64,000 bases of DNA from Sinomonas sp. R1AF57 (GTDB taxonomy: Bacteria; Actinomycetota; Actinomycetes; Actinomycetales; Micrococcaceae): positions 3,417,816-3,481,815 of the forward strand of contig NZ_CP022463.1 of assembly GCF_002224485.1 (NCBI RefSeq), in the 5' to 3' direction. The translations under genes and the position numbers were made by a program. The notes below the pieces were generated by a model. The model was not told the origin of the DNA. It ran no database searches and saw only the letters and a program-made list of their open reading frames with translations. Within the stretch, counting starts at the first letter, position 1. The number at the start of each line of letters is the position of its first letter. Positions 15,911 through 24,333 of this stretch are shown piece by piece.

Positions 15911-16745
15911 CATCGTCGCCGGGATCGGCATCTCTCATGTCCCGGCCCTCGCCCCATTCCTCGCCGCGCAGAAGCCGCGGACGCCGGCGGAGCGGGGACC
16001 GGGCGTCCAGGCGTTCTTCGACGCGGGCGACTGGATGCGCGAGCAGCAGGCCGACGTCGCCGTCCTGATCTACAACGATCACGGCGCGGAGATGTCCCTG
16101 GGCCTCGTGCCGGCCTTCGTCGTCGGAGCGGCCGAGGAGTATCCACCGGCCGACGAGGGCAACGGCGTGGACGCATCGCTGCCGCCGTTCCCCGGCGACG
16201 CGGACCTGTCGTGGCACATCATCGACTCGGTCGTACCTGAGGGCTTCGACCTCGCCGTCGCGCAGCAGATGGCGGTCGACCACGGGTTCCGGATTCCGAT
16301 GGGCGTGCTGTTCGGTGCCGAGGCCTCTGCCGTAAAAGTCGTCCCCATCGCGGTCAACGTGGTGCAGCAGCCAACCCCGTCCGCCCGCCGCTGCTTCCAG
16401 CTCGGCCAGGCCATCGGACGCGCGCTGCGCAGCTACCTGGAGGACGTGCGGATTGCCGTCATCGGCACGGGCGGCATGTCGCACCAGCTCCAGGGCGCGC
16501 GCGCAGGTCACATCAACGAGGAATTCGACCGGAGCTTCCTTGACAGGATCGTGACCGCCCCCGAGGAGCTCGCCGACCTGTCCAACGCCGACTACATCAG
16601 CCTCGCCGGCTCCGAAGGGGCGGAGCTCGTGATGTGGCTTGTCATGCGCGGGATCATGAACACCGACGTCGACGCGGTGCTCAGCGGTTACCACGTGCCG
16701 GTCTCCAGCACGGGAGCGGGAGTGGTGGCGATGACGAACCGGTGA
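15903..16745 (+). CDS. ligB: Extradiol dioxygenase beta (LigB-type) catalytic subunit
   Basis: 280 residues from GTG 15903. It carries the whole LigB active-site set at nearly the published Sphingobium positions: iron ligands His12 (GISHVPAL), His60 (YNDHG) and Glu241 (GAELVMW), and catalytic His127 (VDHGF) and His194 (GMSHQ). It cleaves protocatechuate, gallate or a similar catechol between C4 and C5. LigC (semialdehyde dehydrogenase) and LigI (lactonase) are absent from the window while LigJ- and LigK-like genes are present, so a gallate-type reaction that directly yields 4-oxalomesaconate is plausible. It pairs with the overlapping ligA. Confidence 0.9.
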   Translation: MADIVAGIGISHVPALAPFLAAQKPRTPAERGPGVQAFFDAGDWMREQQADVAVLIYNDHGAEMSLGLVPAFVVGAAEEYPPADEGNGVDASLPPFPGDADLSWHIIDSVVPEGFDLAVAQQMAVDHGFRIPMGVLFGAEASAVKVVPIAVNVVQQPTPSARRCFQLGQAIGRALRSYLEDVRIAVIGTGGMSHQLQGARAGHINEEFDRSFLDRIVTAPEELADLSNADYISLAGSEGAELVMWLVMRGIMNTDVDAVLSGYHVPVSSTGAGVVAMTNR

Positions 16746-16873
16746 ACGGCATCCCACGCTCGCATCCGAGCGCCCCGACGACACCTGTACACCCGCGCGG
16801 CGGCCGATCCGCCGGCGCCGTGGCCCCACTCACCGGTGCGGGCCAGCACACTCGATGAGGAGAGACGCTGATC

Positions 16874-18118
16874 ATGAGCGGCAACATTGACACGGTCGAC
16901 GCCGCCGTCGACGAGGCGGCCCCGCCGATCCTGGCCAGTCGCGAAGAGGCCCTGGCGGCCGTGGAGAGGCTGCGCGAGGGCATCGCCGCGCGGGCCGAGC
17001 AAACCGAACGCGACCGCATGGTCCCTGAGGAGACGATCCGGGAGCTGACCGACGCCGGTCTGTTCGGCATAGTCACCCCGCGCCTCTGGGGCGGATCGGA
17101 GCTCGGCTTCGCGACGCTCCTCGAGGTGCAGACGGCAATCGCGAGCGCGTGCGCCTCGACCGGCTGGGTCTACGGCGTGCTCGCCGGACACACCTGGCTC
17201 GTCGCCCTGTTCTCGGAGGAGGCGCAGGCCGAGGTGTTTGCCGACGCGCGGGCTCGCATCGCGTCGCTCATCCGATTCGGTGGCCAGCCGCCGGAGCGCG
17301 TCGAGGGCGGCTTCCGCTGGCGCGGCGGCAGCGGACGCTTCTGCAGCGGCATCGACCACTCGCAGTGGGTCCTGCTCGGCGGCACCGTCACCGAGGATGA
17401 CGGAACAAGTGAGCAGTGGTACATGCTCGTCCCGGCCTCCGAGCTGGAGATCATCGACGACTGGCACTCGGTCGGCCTGAAGGGCACCGGCAGCAAGTCG
17501 ATCGTCATCAAGGACGCCTTCATCCCGGAACATCGTGCCGTCCGCTTCGCCGACCTCGGCAGCGGCCGCGCGCCGGGCTCGGAGCTGCACCCCGGCGGAC
17601 TGTACCGCCTGGCCTACGACTCCGTCTGGCCCCTCTCGCTTGTCGGCGCCGTCGTGGGCGCAGCCCGCGGTGCACTGGCGGAGTTCATCGCAGCAACGTC
17701 GCGACGTCTCGCTTCGCTCTCTTCACTCCAGCAGGCATCGAACGGTCCGGCGCTGGTGCGTCTGGCGAAGGCCGCGGCACAGCTCGATGCGATGACCGGC
17801 TTGCTGTTGAACGATGCCCGGGTCGCGGACAGCGCACCCGAGGGGACCGTATTCAGCCCGCTCGACCGGGCGCAGCGCAGCAGGAATCTGGCGTTCGCGG
17901 CGCAGCAGCTGCGCGCGGCGGTCAACGAGCTCTATGAGTCGGCCGGGGGCAGCGGCGTGTACCTTTCCGCACCGCTGCAGCGATGGTGGCGTGATGTCAA
18001 CACTGCCGCATCACACGTGGCGTTCACCTGGGACCTTGCATCGGTTGCCTATGGGCGCGCCGTGACAGGGGTCAACGCCGTGGCAGGCACCGGGACGGGA
18101 CCCGCCGTCCGTGCCTGA
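16874..18118 (+). CDS. Acyl-CoA dehydrogenase-fold flavin-dependent monooxygenase (HsaA-like)
   Basis: 414 residues with the acyl-CoA dehydrogenase fold: N-terminal helices with VPEETIRELTDAGLFGI, a middle sheet with DDWHSVGLKGTGSKSIVI, and a C-terminal helical bundle with ELYESAGGSGVY. The ACAD catalytic Glu region is not conserved; the pattern is that of group D two-component hydroxylases such as HsaA, which use reduced flavin from a separate reductase to hydroxylate phenols. It lies 128 bases after ligB, with GAGGAGAG upstream of its ATG. Likely an ortho-hydroxylase that makes the catechol cleaved by LigAB or the VOC enzyme. No flavin reductase gene is adjacent. Confidence 0.85.
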   Translation: MSGNIDTVDAAVDEAAPPILASREEALAAVERLREGIAARAEQTERDRMVPEETIRELTDAGLFGIVTPRLWGGSELGFATLLEVQTAIASACASTGWVYGVLAGHTWLVALFSEEAQAEVFADARARIASLIRFGGQPPERVEGGFRWRGGSGRFCSGIDHSQWVLLGGTVTEDDGTSEQWYMLVPASELEIIDDWHSVGLKGTGSKSIVIKDAFIPEHRAVRFADLGSGRAPGSELHPGGLYRLAYDSVWPLSLVGAVVGAARGALAEFIAATSRRLASLSSLQQASNGPALVRLAKAAAQLDAMTGLLLNDARVADSAPEGTVFSPLDRAQRSRNLAFAAQQLRAAVNELYESAGGSGVYLSAPLQRWWRDVNTAASHVAFTWDLASVAYGRAVTGVNAVAGTGTGPAVRA

Positions 18119-18671
18119 GGGACAACATCTTCCTGCCTTCAACGCCGCGCAGGTGAGCGACCGGGGAGAGAACGGGGAGCCGCTCGATCATCGTGCAGCT
18201 TCCCCCGAGGCTCCGGTCGGCCTCATCTGGGGCGTGCGGGCCAGCTTCGTCACGTACATCCGCTCGCTCTCCGACGGGTCTATCGACCTGACGGAAGGCG
18301 CTGTCATGAGCCCGGAAGGCCTCATCCGCTTTCGATTCCTCGGCACGTACGAGGGCAACGGCGGGCAATGGCTGTGCTTCGGCGGTGGGGCCAGGTTCCT
18401 CGGACATGGCGGACTGCTGGAGGTGCCGCTGCGCAACCTCCGCGTACATGTTGTGGGCGATGGCGCCACGCTGTACACCGAGCAGTCTGACGGGTCCTTG
18501 TTCCCGCTCGGCGCCGTGGCACTGCCCGAGCCGAGCCTCACTGAAGGCACTCTCGTCTGGGATGCGGCGCCCGTCGCGCTTGACGAGGCCGGTGCCCGGT
18601 TCTTCGGGTCGCACTACCGACCCGGTACAGGAATGGATCCGCTATGGCTGAGACTTCCAATCGGGCGCTGA
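18111..18671 (+). CDS. HtaA-domain protein without export signal
   Basis: 186 residues from GTG 18111, overlapping the monooxygenase gene by eight bases. From about residue 40 it follows the HtaA domain pattern: LIWGVRASFVTYI, a Gly/Ala turn, IRFRFLG, then FGGGARFLGHGGLLEV and LRNLRVHV with a following GATLYTE. HtaA domains are known from corynebacterial surface haem-uptake proteins, which are secreted and anchored. This protein has no signal peptide, membrane segment or cell-wall anchor, and is translationally coupled to a catabolic monooxygenase. A cytosolic ligand-binding or structural role in aromatic metabolism is my inference; no such function is established. Confidence 0.7.
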   Translation: MPEGQHLPAFNAAQVSDRGENGEPLDHRAASPEAPVGLIWGVRASFVTYIRSLSDGSIDLTEGAVMSPEGLIRFRFLGTYEGNGGQWLCFGGGARFLGHGGLLEVPLRNLRVHVVGDGATLYTEQSDGSLFPLGAVALPEPSLTEGTLVWDAAPVALDEAGARFFGSHYRPGTGMDPLWLRLPIGR

Positions 18672-18752
18672 TCCGGTAGCCGGAAGGGGCGAGCTGCGAT
18701 GCTCGCCGCACCGATCCCGGATCCGCCCCCGCATCGCAGCGTCTCGAGACCC

Positions 18753-18810
18753 TTGACGTCCATGTGACCCACGTTATACCGTCAGATCAATCCAGAATGC
18801 TGATTCTAGA
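18753..18810 (+). promoter_or_regulatory. Promoter and palindromic operator of the mhp transporter gene
   Basis: TTGACG (18753-18758), 16 bases, TATACC (18775-18780). About ten bases further lies TCCAGAAT-GCTG-ATTCTAGA (18791-18810), an inverted repeat with 8-base arms and one mismatch. The same operator occurs at 20389-20406. Its place just after the -10 box suggests repression. The rest of 18672-18960 shows no gene. Confidence 0.7.
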
Positions 18811-18960
18811 ACGAACGTAGCAGTCTGGCCATCAATAACACCGCAGTCCCAGAACCAATCGCTCCGAGACGCCGCATTAGCGTATGGCTGTAGCGCAGCC
18901 GCGAAGAGGCGGCACTGAGCACGCCGCGTCGAACGAGCGGGCTTGTGCAGAGAGGCACCC

Positions 18961-20331
18961 ATGAAGGTCACTGAATTGATTGCCGGTTCAAAGATGAGCC
19001 GGTTCCAGATCCTCGCCGTCGTCACCGCCATCGTGCTGACGGTCCTCGAGGGTTACGACGCGGCCATGATGGCCTTCGTCGCCCCCTACGTCACCAAGGA
19101 GTTCACTTCCTCGGCCAGCATGATCGGCGTGGTGCTCTCGGGCGCTCTCATCGGCATGGTCGTCGGCTCGGTCATCGTCGCACCCATTGCCGACAAGGTC
19201 GGCCGGCGGCGCATCGCGATCGTGGGGACCGTCATCGTCGCCGTCGGGATGCTCGCCTCGCCTTTCGCGACCGATATGGCAGGCATGATGTGGGCGCGGA
19301 TCGTGACCGGCCTCGGCGTCGGCGCACTCATCTCAGTCGTCGGCGTCATCGCCGCCGAGTACTCGAACCGGCGCGTGTACCCAGTGGTCATGGCGGTCTA
19401 CTCCGCCGCCATCAACATCGGAGCCGTGCTGGGCGCCGTCATCATCGGACCGCTGCTGCCGGTCCAGGGCTGGCGGTTCGCGTTCTGGGTCGGCGTCGCG
19501 CTGTCCGTCATCGCCATCGTGCTCGCCGTCGCGCTCTTCCCCGAGTCGATCGCCTGGCTCGCCGCGCGGCGGAAGCCGGGCTCGCTCGAGCGCCTCAACA
19601 GCACACTCGCCCGAATGGGCCACGATCCCCTGCCCGGGCTGCCCGAGAGCCAGCTGCCGGCACGCGAGGGCAGCAACGCGCTGCGCACCGTCTTCTCGAA
19701 GCAGCTGGTCGGCCAGACGCTGCTCATGATCATCGGCTACATTTCCTTCCTCCTCGTGTTCTACTTTGCCAACAGCTGGGCTCCGAACACCCTCGCCGCT
19801 GCGACGAAGAACCCGGCGCTCGCGGCTCCGACCACACTGTCGCTGGGCCTCGGCGGAATCATCGGGGCCTTGGTCTTCGGCTTCATCTCCACCCGGGTGA
19901 ACCCCCGCGTCCTCACCCCCGCTTTCCTCATCGTCGGCGCCGTCGGCCTCGCGCTGTTCGGCTTCATCGAGACCAACCTGCCGGCTTCGCTGATCGAGCT
20001 CTTCGCGGCCTCCTTCTTCTTCAGCGCGGGGGTGACGGGCTTCTACCAGATCATCCCCAAGCTGTACCCGACTCTGGCCAGGGCCACCGGCTATGGCATC
20101 GTCGCCGGAGCTGGCCGCGCCGGCGGCATCGCCTCGCCGATCCTCGCCGGCGCCGCGTTCGACGCCCACATGCCGGTGCCGACCGTGTTCGTGATCTTCG
20201 CGCTGCCGCTGGTCGTCTCGGCCCTCTCCATCGTCGGCCTCAGCGCCCTCGAGTCCGCGCAGCGAAAGCGGCTGACGGCGTCGGAGGGCGCCGGCGCGGC
20301 AAGCGAGCCACTCACTTCACCGGCCAAGTGA
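18961..20331 (+). CDS. MFS aromatic acid:H+ symporter (AAHS type)
   Basis: 456 residues, 12 predicted membrane segments in two halves of six. The first helix carries the aromatic-acid symporter signature VLEGYDAAMMAF (Asp in helix 1), and the loop between helices 2 and 3 has GPIADKVGRRR-like ADKVGRRR. ATG 18961 is preceded by AGAGAGG; a TTG at 18943 would only add six residues. It stands at the head of the mhp genes and likely imports 3-(3-hydroxyphenyl)propionate or a related aromatic acid (MhpT-like). It has its own operator-controlled promoter and terminator, so it can be transcribed separately from mhpB onward. Confidence 0.87.
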   Translation: MKVTELIAGSKMSRFQILAVVTAIVLTVLEGYDAAMMAFVAPYVTKEFTSSASMIGVVLSGALIGMVVGSVIVAPIADKVGRRRIAIVGTVIVAVGMLASPFATDMAGMMWARIVTGLGVGALISVVGVIAAEYSNRRVYPVVMAVYSAAINIGAVLGAVIIGPLLPVQGWRFAFWVGVALSVIAIVLAVALFPESIAWLAARRKPGSLERLNSTLARMGHDPLPGLPESQLPAREGSNALRTVFSKQLVGQTLLMIIGYISFLLVFYFANSWAPNTLAAATKNPALAAPTTLSLGLGGIIGALVFGFISTRVNPRVLTPAFLIVGAVGLALFGFIETNLPASLIELFAASFFFSAGVTGFYQIIPKLYPTLARATGYGIVAGAGRAGGIASPILAGAAFDAHMPVPTVFVIFALPLVVSALSIVGLSALESAQRKRLTASEGAGAASEPLTSPAK

Positions 20332-20332
20332 C

Positions 20333-20378
20333 CCTTCCCTTCCGGGCGTCCTGCTCCAGGGGCGCCCGGAAGGGAAGG
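20333..20378 (+). terminator. Hairpin terminator after the transporter gene
   Basis: Perfect 16-bp stem (20333-20348 and 20363-20378) with a 14-base loop, starting immediately after the transporter stop codon and before the next promoter. Confidence 0.8.
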
Positions 20379-20388
20379 CGATTCACTA

Positions 20389-20406
20389 CTAGAATGAAGA
20401 TTCTAG
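20389..20406 (+). promoter_or_regulatory. Palindromic operator upstream of mhpB
   Basis: CTAGAAT-GAAG-ATTCTAG, perfect 7-base arms with a 4-base spacer. The left arm includes TAGAAT, a good -10 hexamer, 38 bases before the mhpB ATG. It is nearly identical to the operator at 18791-18810, so one regulator should act on both units. Confidence 0.72.
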
Positions 20407-20432
20407 AAAAGCAGTTCTTGAAAGGAAATGCC

Positions 20433-21374
20433 ATGACATTAGCGGTGGCAGCACTGTCCCACGCTCCGTCCTTCGGAAACGTCGACCCCGGTGGCGGCAC
20501 CTTCGCCGAGATCGAGTCTGCAATCGACGAGGTCAGGGCCTTCGTGAAGGACTACGATCCCGAGGTCGTCGTCGTCTTCGGCCCAGACCACTTCAATGGC
20601 CAGCTCTACTCGCTCATCACGCCGTGGGCGGTGGGGGCCCAAGCTGAAGGCGTCGGCGACTACAACACCACCGAGGGCCCACTCCCGGTGGACAGCGCCG
20701 CTGCCCGCGCCCTGCACGCCCACGTGCTCGAGCAAGGGATCGAGATCGGCCGCTCGGAGCGCATGAAGGTCGACCACGGGGTCGTCCAGCCGCTCGACTT
20801 CGTGTTCGGCAAGGACTTCGCGCAGCCGATCGTCCCGGTGTTCGTGAACTCGCTCGGCATGCCGCTGACCCCGATGCGCCGCGTCCGTGAGATGGGCGAG
20901 GCCTTCGGCAAGGCCGCTCAGGCGCTCGACAAGCGAGTGCTCTTCGTCGCCTCCGGGGGCATTTCGCACAACCCGCCGATCCCACGATGGGAGGGGGCCC
21001 CCGGGACCATGCAGGAGCGTCTCATTGCCTACGCCCCCACCCGCCAGGAGCGCCTGGAACGCGAGCGGAAGATCGTTCAAGGGATCCAGGCGATCGCCGA
21101 CGGCAATGCCCCGAGCGATCCCCTGAACGAGGAGTGGGACCAGCTGCTCCTGGACACGTTCCGCTCCGGGGACCTGAGCGAAGTGGACGGCTGGGCGAAC
21201 GACTGGTTCCTGGCCGAGGGCGGATCGGCCGCGCATGAGATGCGGAGCTGGATCGCAGCCTATGCCGCGCTCTCCACCGCCGGGACGTACCGGGTCGCCG
21301 TCGACCACTACTGGCCGGTGAAGACCTGGGGAGCCGGCTTCGGCATCCAGGCCGCGATCACGGTGGCTCCATGA
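20433..21374 (+). CDS. mhpB: 2,3-dihydroxyphenylpropionate 1,2-dioxygenase
   Basis: 313 residues, the usual length of MhpB. ATG 20433 follows AAAGGA at 20421-20426. It is a type II (LigB superfamily) extradiol dioxygenase: ALSHAPSFG at the N-terminus, VVVFGPDHFNG, His115 in KVDHGVVQP and His179 in GGISHNPP, the same positions as the acid-base pair described for E. coli MhpB. It cleaves the catechol ring of 2,3-dihydroxyphenylpropionate, giving 2-hydroxy-6-ketonona-2,4-dienedioate. It is first in the mhpB-C-D-NTF2-aldolase-A operon and overlaps mhpC by four bases. Confidence 0.95.
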   Translation: MTLAVAALSHAPSFGNVDPGGGTFAEIESAIDEVRAFVKDYDPEVVVVFGPDHFNGQLYSLITPWAVGAQAEGVGDYNTTEGPLPVDSAAARALHAHVLEQGIEIGRSERMKVDHGVVQPLDFVFGKDFAQPIVPVFVNSLGMPLTPMRRVREMGEAFGKAAQALDKRVLFVASGGISHNPPIPRWEGAPGTMQERLIAYAPTRQERLERERKIVQGIQAIADGNAPSDPLNEEWDQLLLDTFRSGDLSEVDGWANDWFLAEGGSAAHEMRSWIAAYAALSTAGTYRVAVDHYWPVKTWGAGFGIQAAITVAP

Positions 21375-22270
21375 GCGCCCCCGCCTACGCCCCCGTCCCA
21401 GACCGGAGCCCTGAACAGGTCACCTTCTGGGAGGCCGTGGCGGATCTTCCCCACCGGCTGGAATACGTCCAGGTCGGAGCGTGGCGCACCCGCGTGCTGC
21501 ACGTGGGCCACGGCGAGCAGACGATCGTTCTGCTCAATGGCACCAGCGGACACATCGAAGCCTTCACACAGAACATCCGCGCCCTCGCGGGCCGCTACCA
21601 CGTCATCGGCTACGACTACCCAGGGCACGGCTTCACGACCCTGAGCGACCACGATCTCGAGATCCCCGAGTACGAGGCACACCTGCTCGCACTGCTCGAC
21701 GCCCTCGGCCTCGACCAGGTCCACCTCATCGGTGAATCCCTCGGCGGCTGGATCGCGATCAAGTTCGCCGCCCACCACCCCGAGCGCCTGCGCACCGTCG
21801 TGCTGAGCGCTCCCGGAGGCAGGGTCGTGGGCGAGCAACGGGTCGACCGGGCCCAGTCGGTGAGCGCACAGGCAGTCGCCGACCCCAGCTACGAGAACGT
21901 CAAGAAACGACTCCAGGTTGTCATCCACGACCCGGAGAAGATCACCGACGAGCTGGTCAAGGTCCGCCAGTCCATCTACTCGCGGCCCGGGTTCGAGGAA
22001 TCCATGCGCCACATTTCCGTGCTGCGCCAGCCCGAAACGCGCTGGCGCAACCGGGTCACCGTCGAGGACTACGCGGCGATTCCGGTGCCCGCGCTGCTGG
22101 TCTGGACGGACCACGAGCCGACCGGCGGTCCGGAGGTCGGCGAGCAGCTGGCGGCGGCCATCCCGGACGGCGAGTACCTGCTCGTGACCGACGCCGCGCA
22201 CTGGCCGCAGTGGGAGGGCTCCGAGGCCTTCAACGAGCACACGCTCGACTTCCTGAGGAGGAAAGGGTGA
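21371..22270 (+). CDS. mhpC: 2-hydroxy-6-oxononadienedioate hydrolase (meta-cleavage C-C hydrolase)
   Basis: 299-residue alpha/beta hydrolase. The nucleophile elbow GESLGG holds Ser123; DAAHWPQWE near the C-terminus supplies the catalytic His, and the oxyanion-side motif is LLNGTSGH. It hydrolyses the ring-fission product of MhpB to 2-hydroxypenta-2,4-dienoate and succinate. ATG 21371 overlaps mhpB (ATGA) and its own stop overlaps the GTG of mhpD, so the three are translationally coupled. Confidence 0.92.
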   Translation: MSAPAYAPVPDRSPEQVTFWEAVADLPHRLEYVQVGAWRTRVLHVGHGEQTIVLLNGTSGHIEAFTQNIRALAGRYHVIGYDYPGHGFTTLSDHDLEIPEYEAHLLALLDALGLDQVHLIGESLGGWIAIKFAAHHPERLRTVVLSAPGGRVVGEQRVDRAQSVSAQAVADPSYENVKKRLQVVIHDPEKITDELVKVRQSIYSRPGFEESMRHISVLRQPETRWRNRVTVEDYAAIPVPALLVWTDHEPTGGPEVGEQLAAAIPDGEYLLVTDAAHWPQWEGSEAFNEHTLDFLRRKG

Positions 22271-23070
22271 CCAGCACAGCAAGCGAGCAGACCATCGAGG
22301 AGATCGCGAACGAGATCTACCTTGCGCGCCGCGGGACGTACACGATCGACTACGTCAGCCCCCGCCTGCCCGACCACGACCTCGAGTCTGCCTACCGGAT
22401 CTCCGAGATCGTCGCCGGCCGTCGAGAGGCCGAGCTCGGCGTGAAGCGCGCAGGCCGCAAGGTCGGGCTCACCAACCCGCTCGTCCAGCAGCGCGTTGGC
22501 GTCTTCGAGCCGGACTACGGGATCATCCACGACGACATGGTGTTCCCCTCCGGCACCAGGCTCGCCCAGTCGCGCTTCAACTTCCTGCGCATCGAGGCGG
22601 AAGTCGCTTTCGCCTTGAAGGAGGACATCCTCGACACCCGGCTCGAGGCCATCAGGGAGTCGATCGACTACATCACCCCGGCGTTCGAAATCGTCGACTT
22701 CCGCTTCCCCGGCAACGTCGGCGCGATCGTCGACACCATCGCCGACAACGCCGGGTGCGGGGGGCTGGTGCTCGGCGAGGAGAGACACGCCTACGGTGAG
22801 GTGGACCTGACGGCCGCGGAGATGGTCATCACGACCGCCGAGGGCCTCGAAATCACCCGCGGCATCGGCAGCAACGTGCTCGGCGACCCGATCAACGCGG
22901 TCCAGTGGCTCGCCGAGACCGCGATGCGCATCGGCCAGCCTCTGCGCGCCGGCGAGCTGCTGCTCTCCGGCTCGATCGGCTACATCGAGCCCTGGCCAGC
23001 CGACGTCGAGTGCATCGCCACCATCACAGGACTGGGCCGCGTGACTGCGACCCTCGACTCGAACAGCTAA
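22267..23070 (+). CDS. mhpD: 2-keto-4-pentenoate hydratase
   Basis: 267 residues from GTG 22267, which has an excellent AGGAGG site inside the end of mhpC. It belongs to the MhpD/HpcG hydratase family: GRKVGLTNPLVQQRVGV, the acidic metal site RIEAEVAFAL, and IGSNVLGDP with LLSGSIGY at the C-terminus. It adds water to 2-hydroxypenta-2,4-dienoate to give 4-hydroxy-2-oxovalerate. The next step in the operon is the HpcH/HpaI-type aldolase at 23551. Confidence 0.92.
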   Translation: MTSTASEQTIEEIANEIYLARRGTYTIDYVSPRLPDHDLESAYRISEIVAGRREAELGVKRAGRKVGLTNPLVQQRVGVFEPDYGIIHDDMVFPSGTRLAQSRFNFLRIEAEVAFALKEDILDTRLEAIRESIDYITPAFEIVDFRFPGNVGAIVDTIADNAGCGGLVLGEERHAYGEVDLTAAEMVITTAEGLEITRGIGSNVLGDPINAVQWLAETAMRIGQPLRAGELLLSGSIGYIEPWPADVECIATITGLGRVTATLDSNS

Positions 23071-23080
23071 GGACAGAGGG

Positions 23081-23554
23081 ATGACCGAGAGAACATACGG
23101 CGTCGACATCGAGACCCGAATCGAGATCGAGCAGCTCATCTCCGAACTGCTCTACCGCCTCGACCACAACCAGGCTGACACCACCTGGGAGCTCTACACC
23201 GAGGACGCCGTCACCGTAGGACCGCTCGGCACCATGACGGGCCGCGACGCGATCAGGGCCTGGGGAGCGAGGCGCGCCCAGCAGACCGACGTCGTCGGAC
23301 GGCATGTGATCGGTGGGATCCGCCTCGCGTGGGAGGGTGACATCCTGGCCGGCACGGTCACGTACCTGACCTTCCGTGATGCCGCCGAGGACGTGCTGAA
23401 GCCCGCGAGTGTCGGCGAGTTCCGCGAGCAGTACCGCAAGGTCGACGGCGCGTGGTGCTTCGCGCGTCGCGAGATCGTCCCAGTCTTCGGGGGCGCGAAC
23501 GCGGCAGCGCACGCGAAGCGCCTCGCCGAGGCTGCACACGCGGGGCCACGGTGA
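23081..23554 (+). CDS. NTF2-like (SnoaL-type) protein
   Basis: 157 residues with the cone-shaped NTF2/SnoaL fold pattern: helix ETRIEIEQLISELLYRLD, WELYTEDAVTVGP, GRDAIRAWGARR and an antiparallel sheet ending in FREQYRKVDGAWCFARREI. Such proteins are small hydratases, isomerases or hydroxylating-dioxygenase beta-like subunits. It lies 10 bases after mhpD and overlaps the aldolase gene by four bases, so it belongs to the mhp operon, but classic mhp operons lack it. An accessory isomerase or a small-molecule binder are possibilities. Confidence 0.78.
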   Translation: MTERTYGVDIETRIEIEQLISELLYRLDHNQADTTWELYTEDAVTVGPLGTMTGRDAIRAWGARRAQQTDVVGRHVIGGIRLAWEGDILAGTVTYLTFRDAAEDVLKPASVGEFREQYRKVDGAWCFARREIVPVFGGANAAAHAKRLAEAAHAGPR

Positions 23555-24333
23555 AGCAGGCTGCCCTGGCATCGGGGTCGCACGCCCCTGCGCTGCTGCA
23601 TCAGGCGCTCGCCTCGCAGGCCGTCGCCGAATTCGTGCTGGCATCCGGCTATGACGGCGTGATCGTGGACCTGCAGCACGGCGAGATCGGACTCGACGAC
23701 GCGTGCCGGATGCTTCGCGCGCTTCCCCGCGAGAAGAGCGAGTACGCCTACGCCCGTGTCGGCTCCATTGATGCGGCGGTGATCCTGCGGCTCCTCGACT
23801 CCGGTGCACGCGGCATCATCGCACCCACGGTCGAGACGGCGGAACAGGCTTCCCGGCTCGTCGCTGCCACCAAGTACCCGCCGCTGGGCAGCCGCAGCCT
23901 CGGACCCTCCCGCCCCGCCCTCTACCCGGGTCAGAACTACACCGCAGCCGGCAACAGCGCCGTCTCGACGGTGGTCCAGATCGAGACATGTGCCGGCCTG
24001 GAGAACGCCGACGCGATCTTCGCCGTCGAGGGAATCGACTCCGTGTACATCGGGCCGGCAGACCTCGCCGTGAGCTACGGGCTTCCCGGCCGCGGCGACT
24101 GGGACGACGGACCCGTTCGCGACGCGGTCGTCGAGCTGTCCGCGAAGGCGCGCACGGCCGGCCTCACCCTCGGGATCTACTGCGCCTCCGCAGAGTATGC
24201 GAGGGGGCTCCTCGACGACGGGCTGGTCGACTACGTCGGCCTCGGCATCGACCTCGTATTTCTGAACACCATGGCACGGTCTGCCATCAAGGCGCTAAGG
24301 AGCGAACAATGGGCTACGACACCGACGTCGTGA
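23551..24333 (+). CDS. HpcH/HpaI-family class II aldolase
   Basis: 260 residues from GTG 23551 (GTGA overlap). The family core is visible: SGYDGVIVDLQHGEIGLDD with the catalytic-site Gln-His, RVGSIDAAVILRLLDSGARGII, VVQIETCAGLEN with the metal-binding Glu, and VYIGPADLAVSYG with the metal-binding Asp. It cleaves 4-hydroxy-2-oxo acids to pyruvate and an aldehyde. Here it stands where MhpE (a different fold) normally acts on 4-hydroxy-2-oxovalerate. No acetaldehyde dehydrogenase (MhpF) follows. It overlaps mhpA by 25 bases. Confidence 0.86.
   Translation: MKQAALASGSHAPALLHQALASQAVAEFVLASGYDGVIVDLQHGEIGLDDACRMLRALPREKSEYAYARVGSIDAAVILRLLDSGARGIIAPTVETAEQASRLVAATKYPPLGSRSLGPSRPALYPGQNYTAAGNSAVSTVVQIETCAGLENADAIFAVEGIDSVYIGPADLAVSYGLPGRGDWDDGPVRDAVVELSAKARTAGLTLGIYCASAEYARGLLDDGLVDYVGLGIDLVFLNTMARSAIKALRSEQWATTPTS

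Noticed and set aside
19290-20432. Long plus-strand frame upstream of and in frame with MhpB
   Set aside because: It overlaps the transporter gene in another frame and has shadow composition; a good ribosome site and ATG at 20433 start MhpB.
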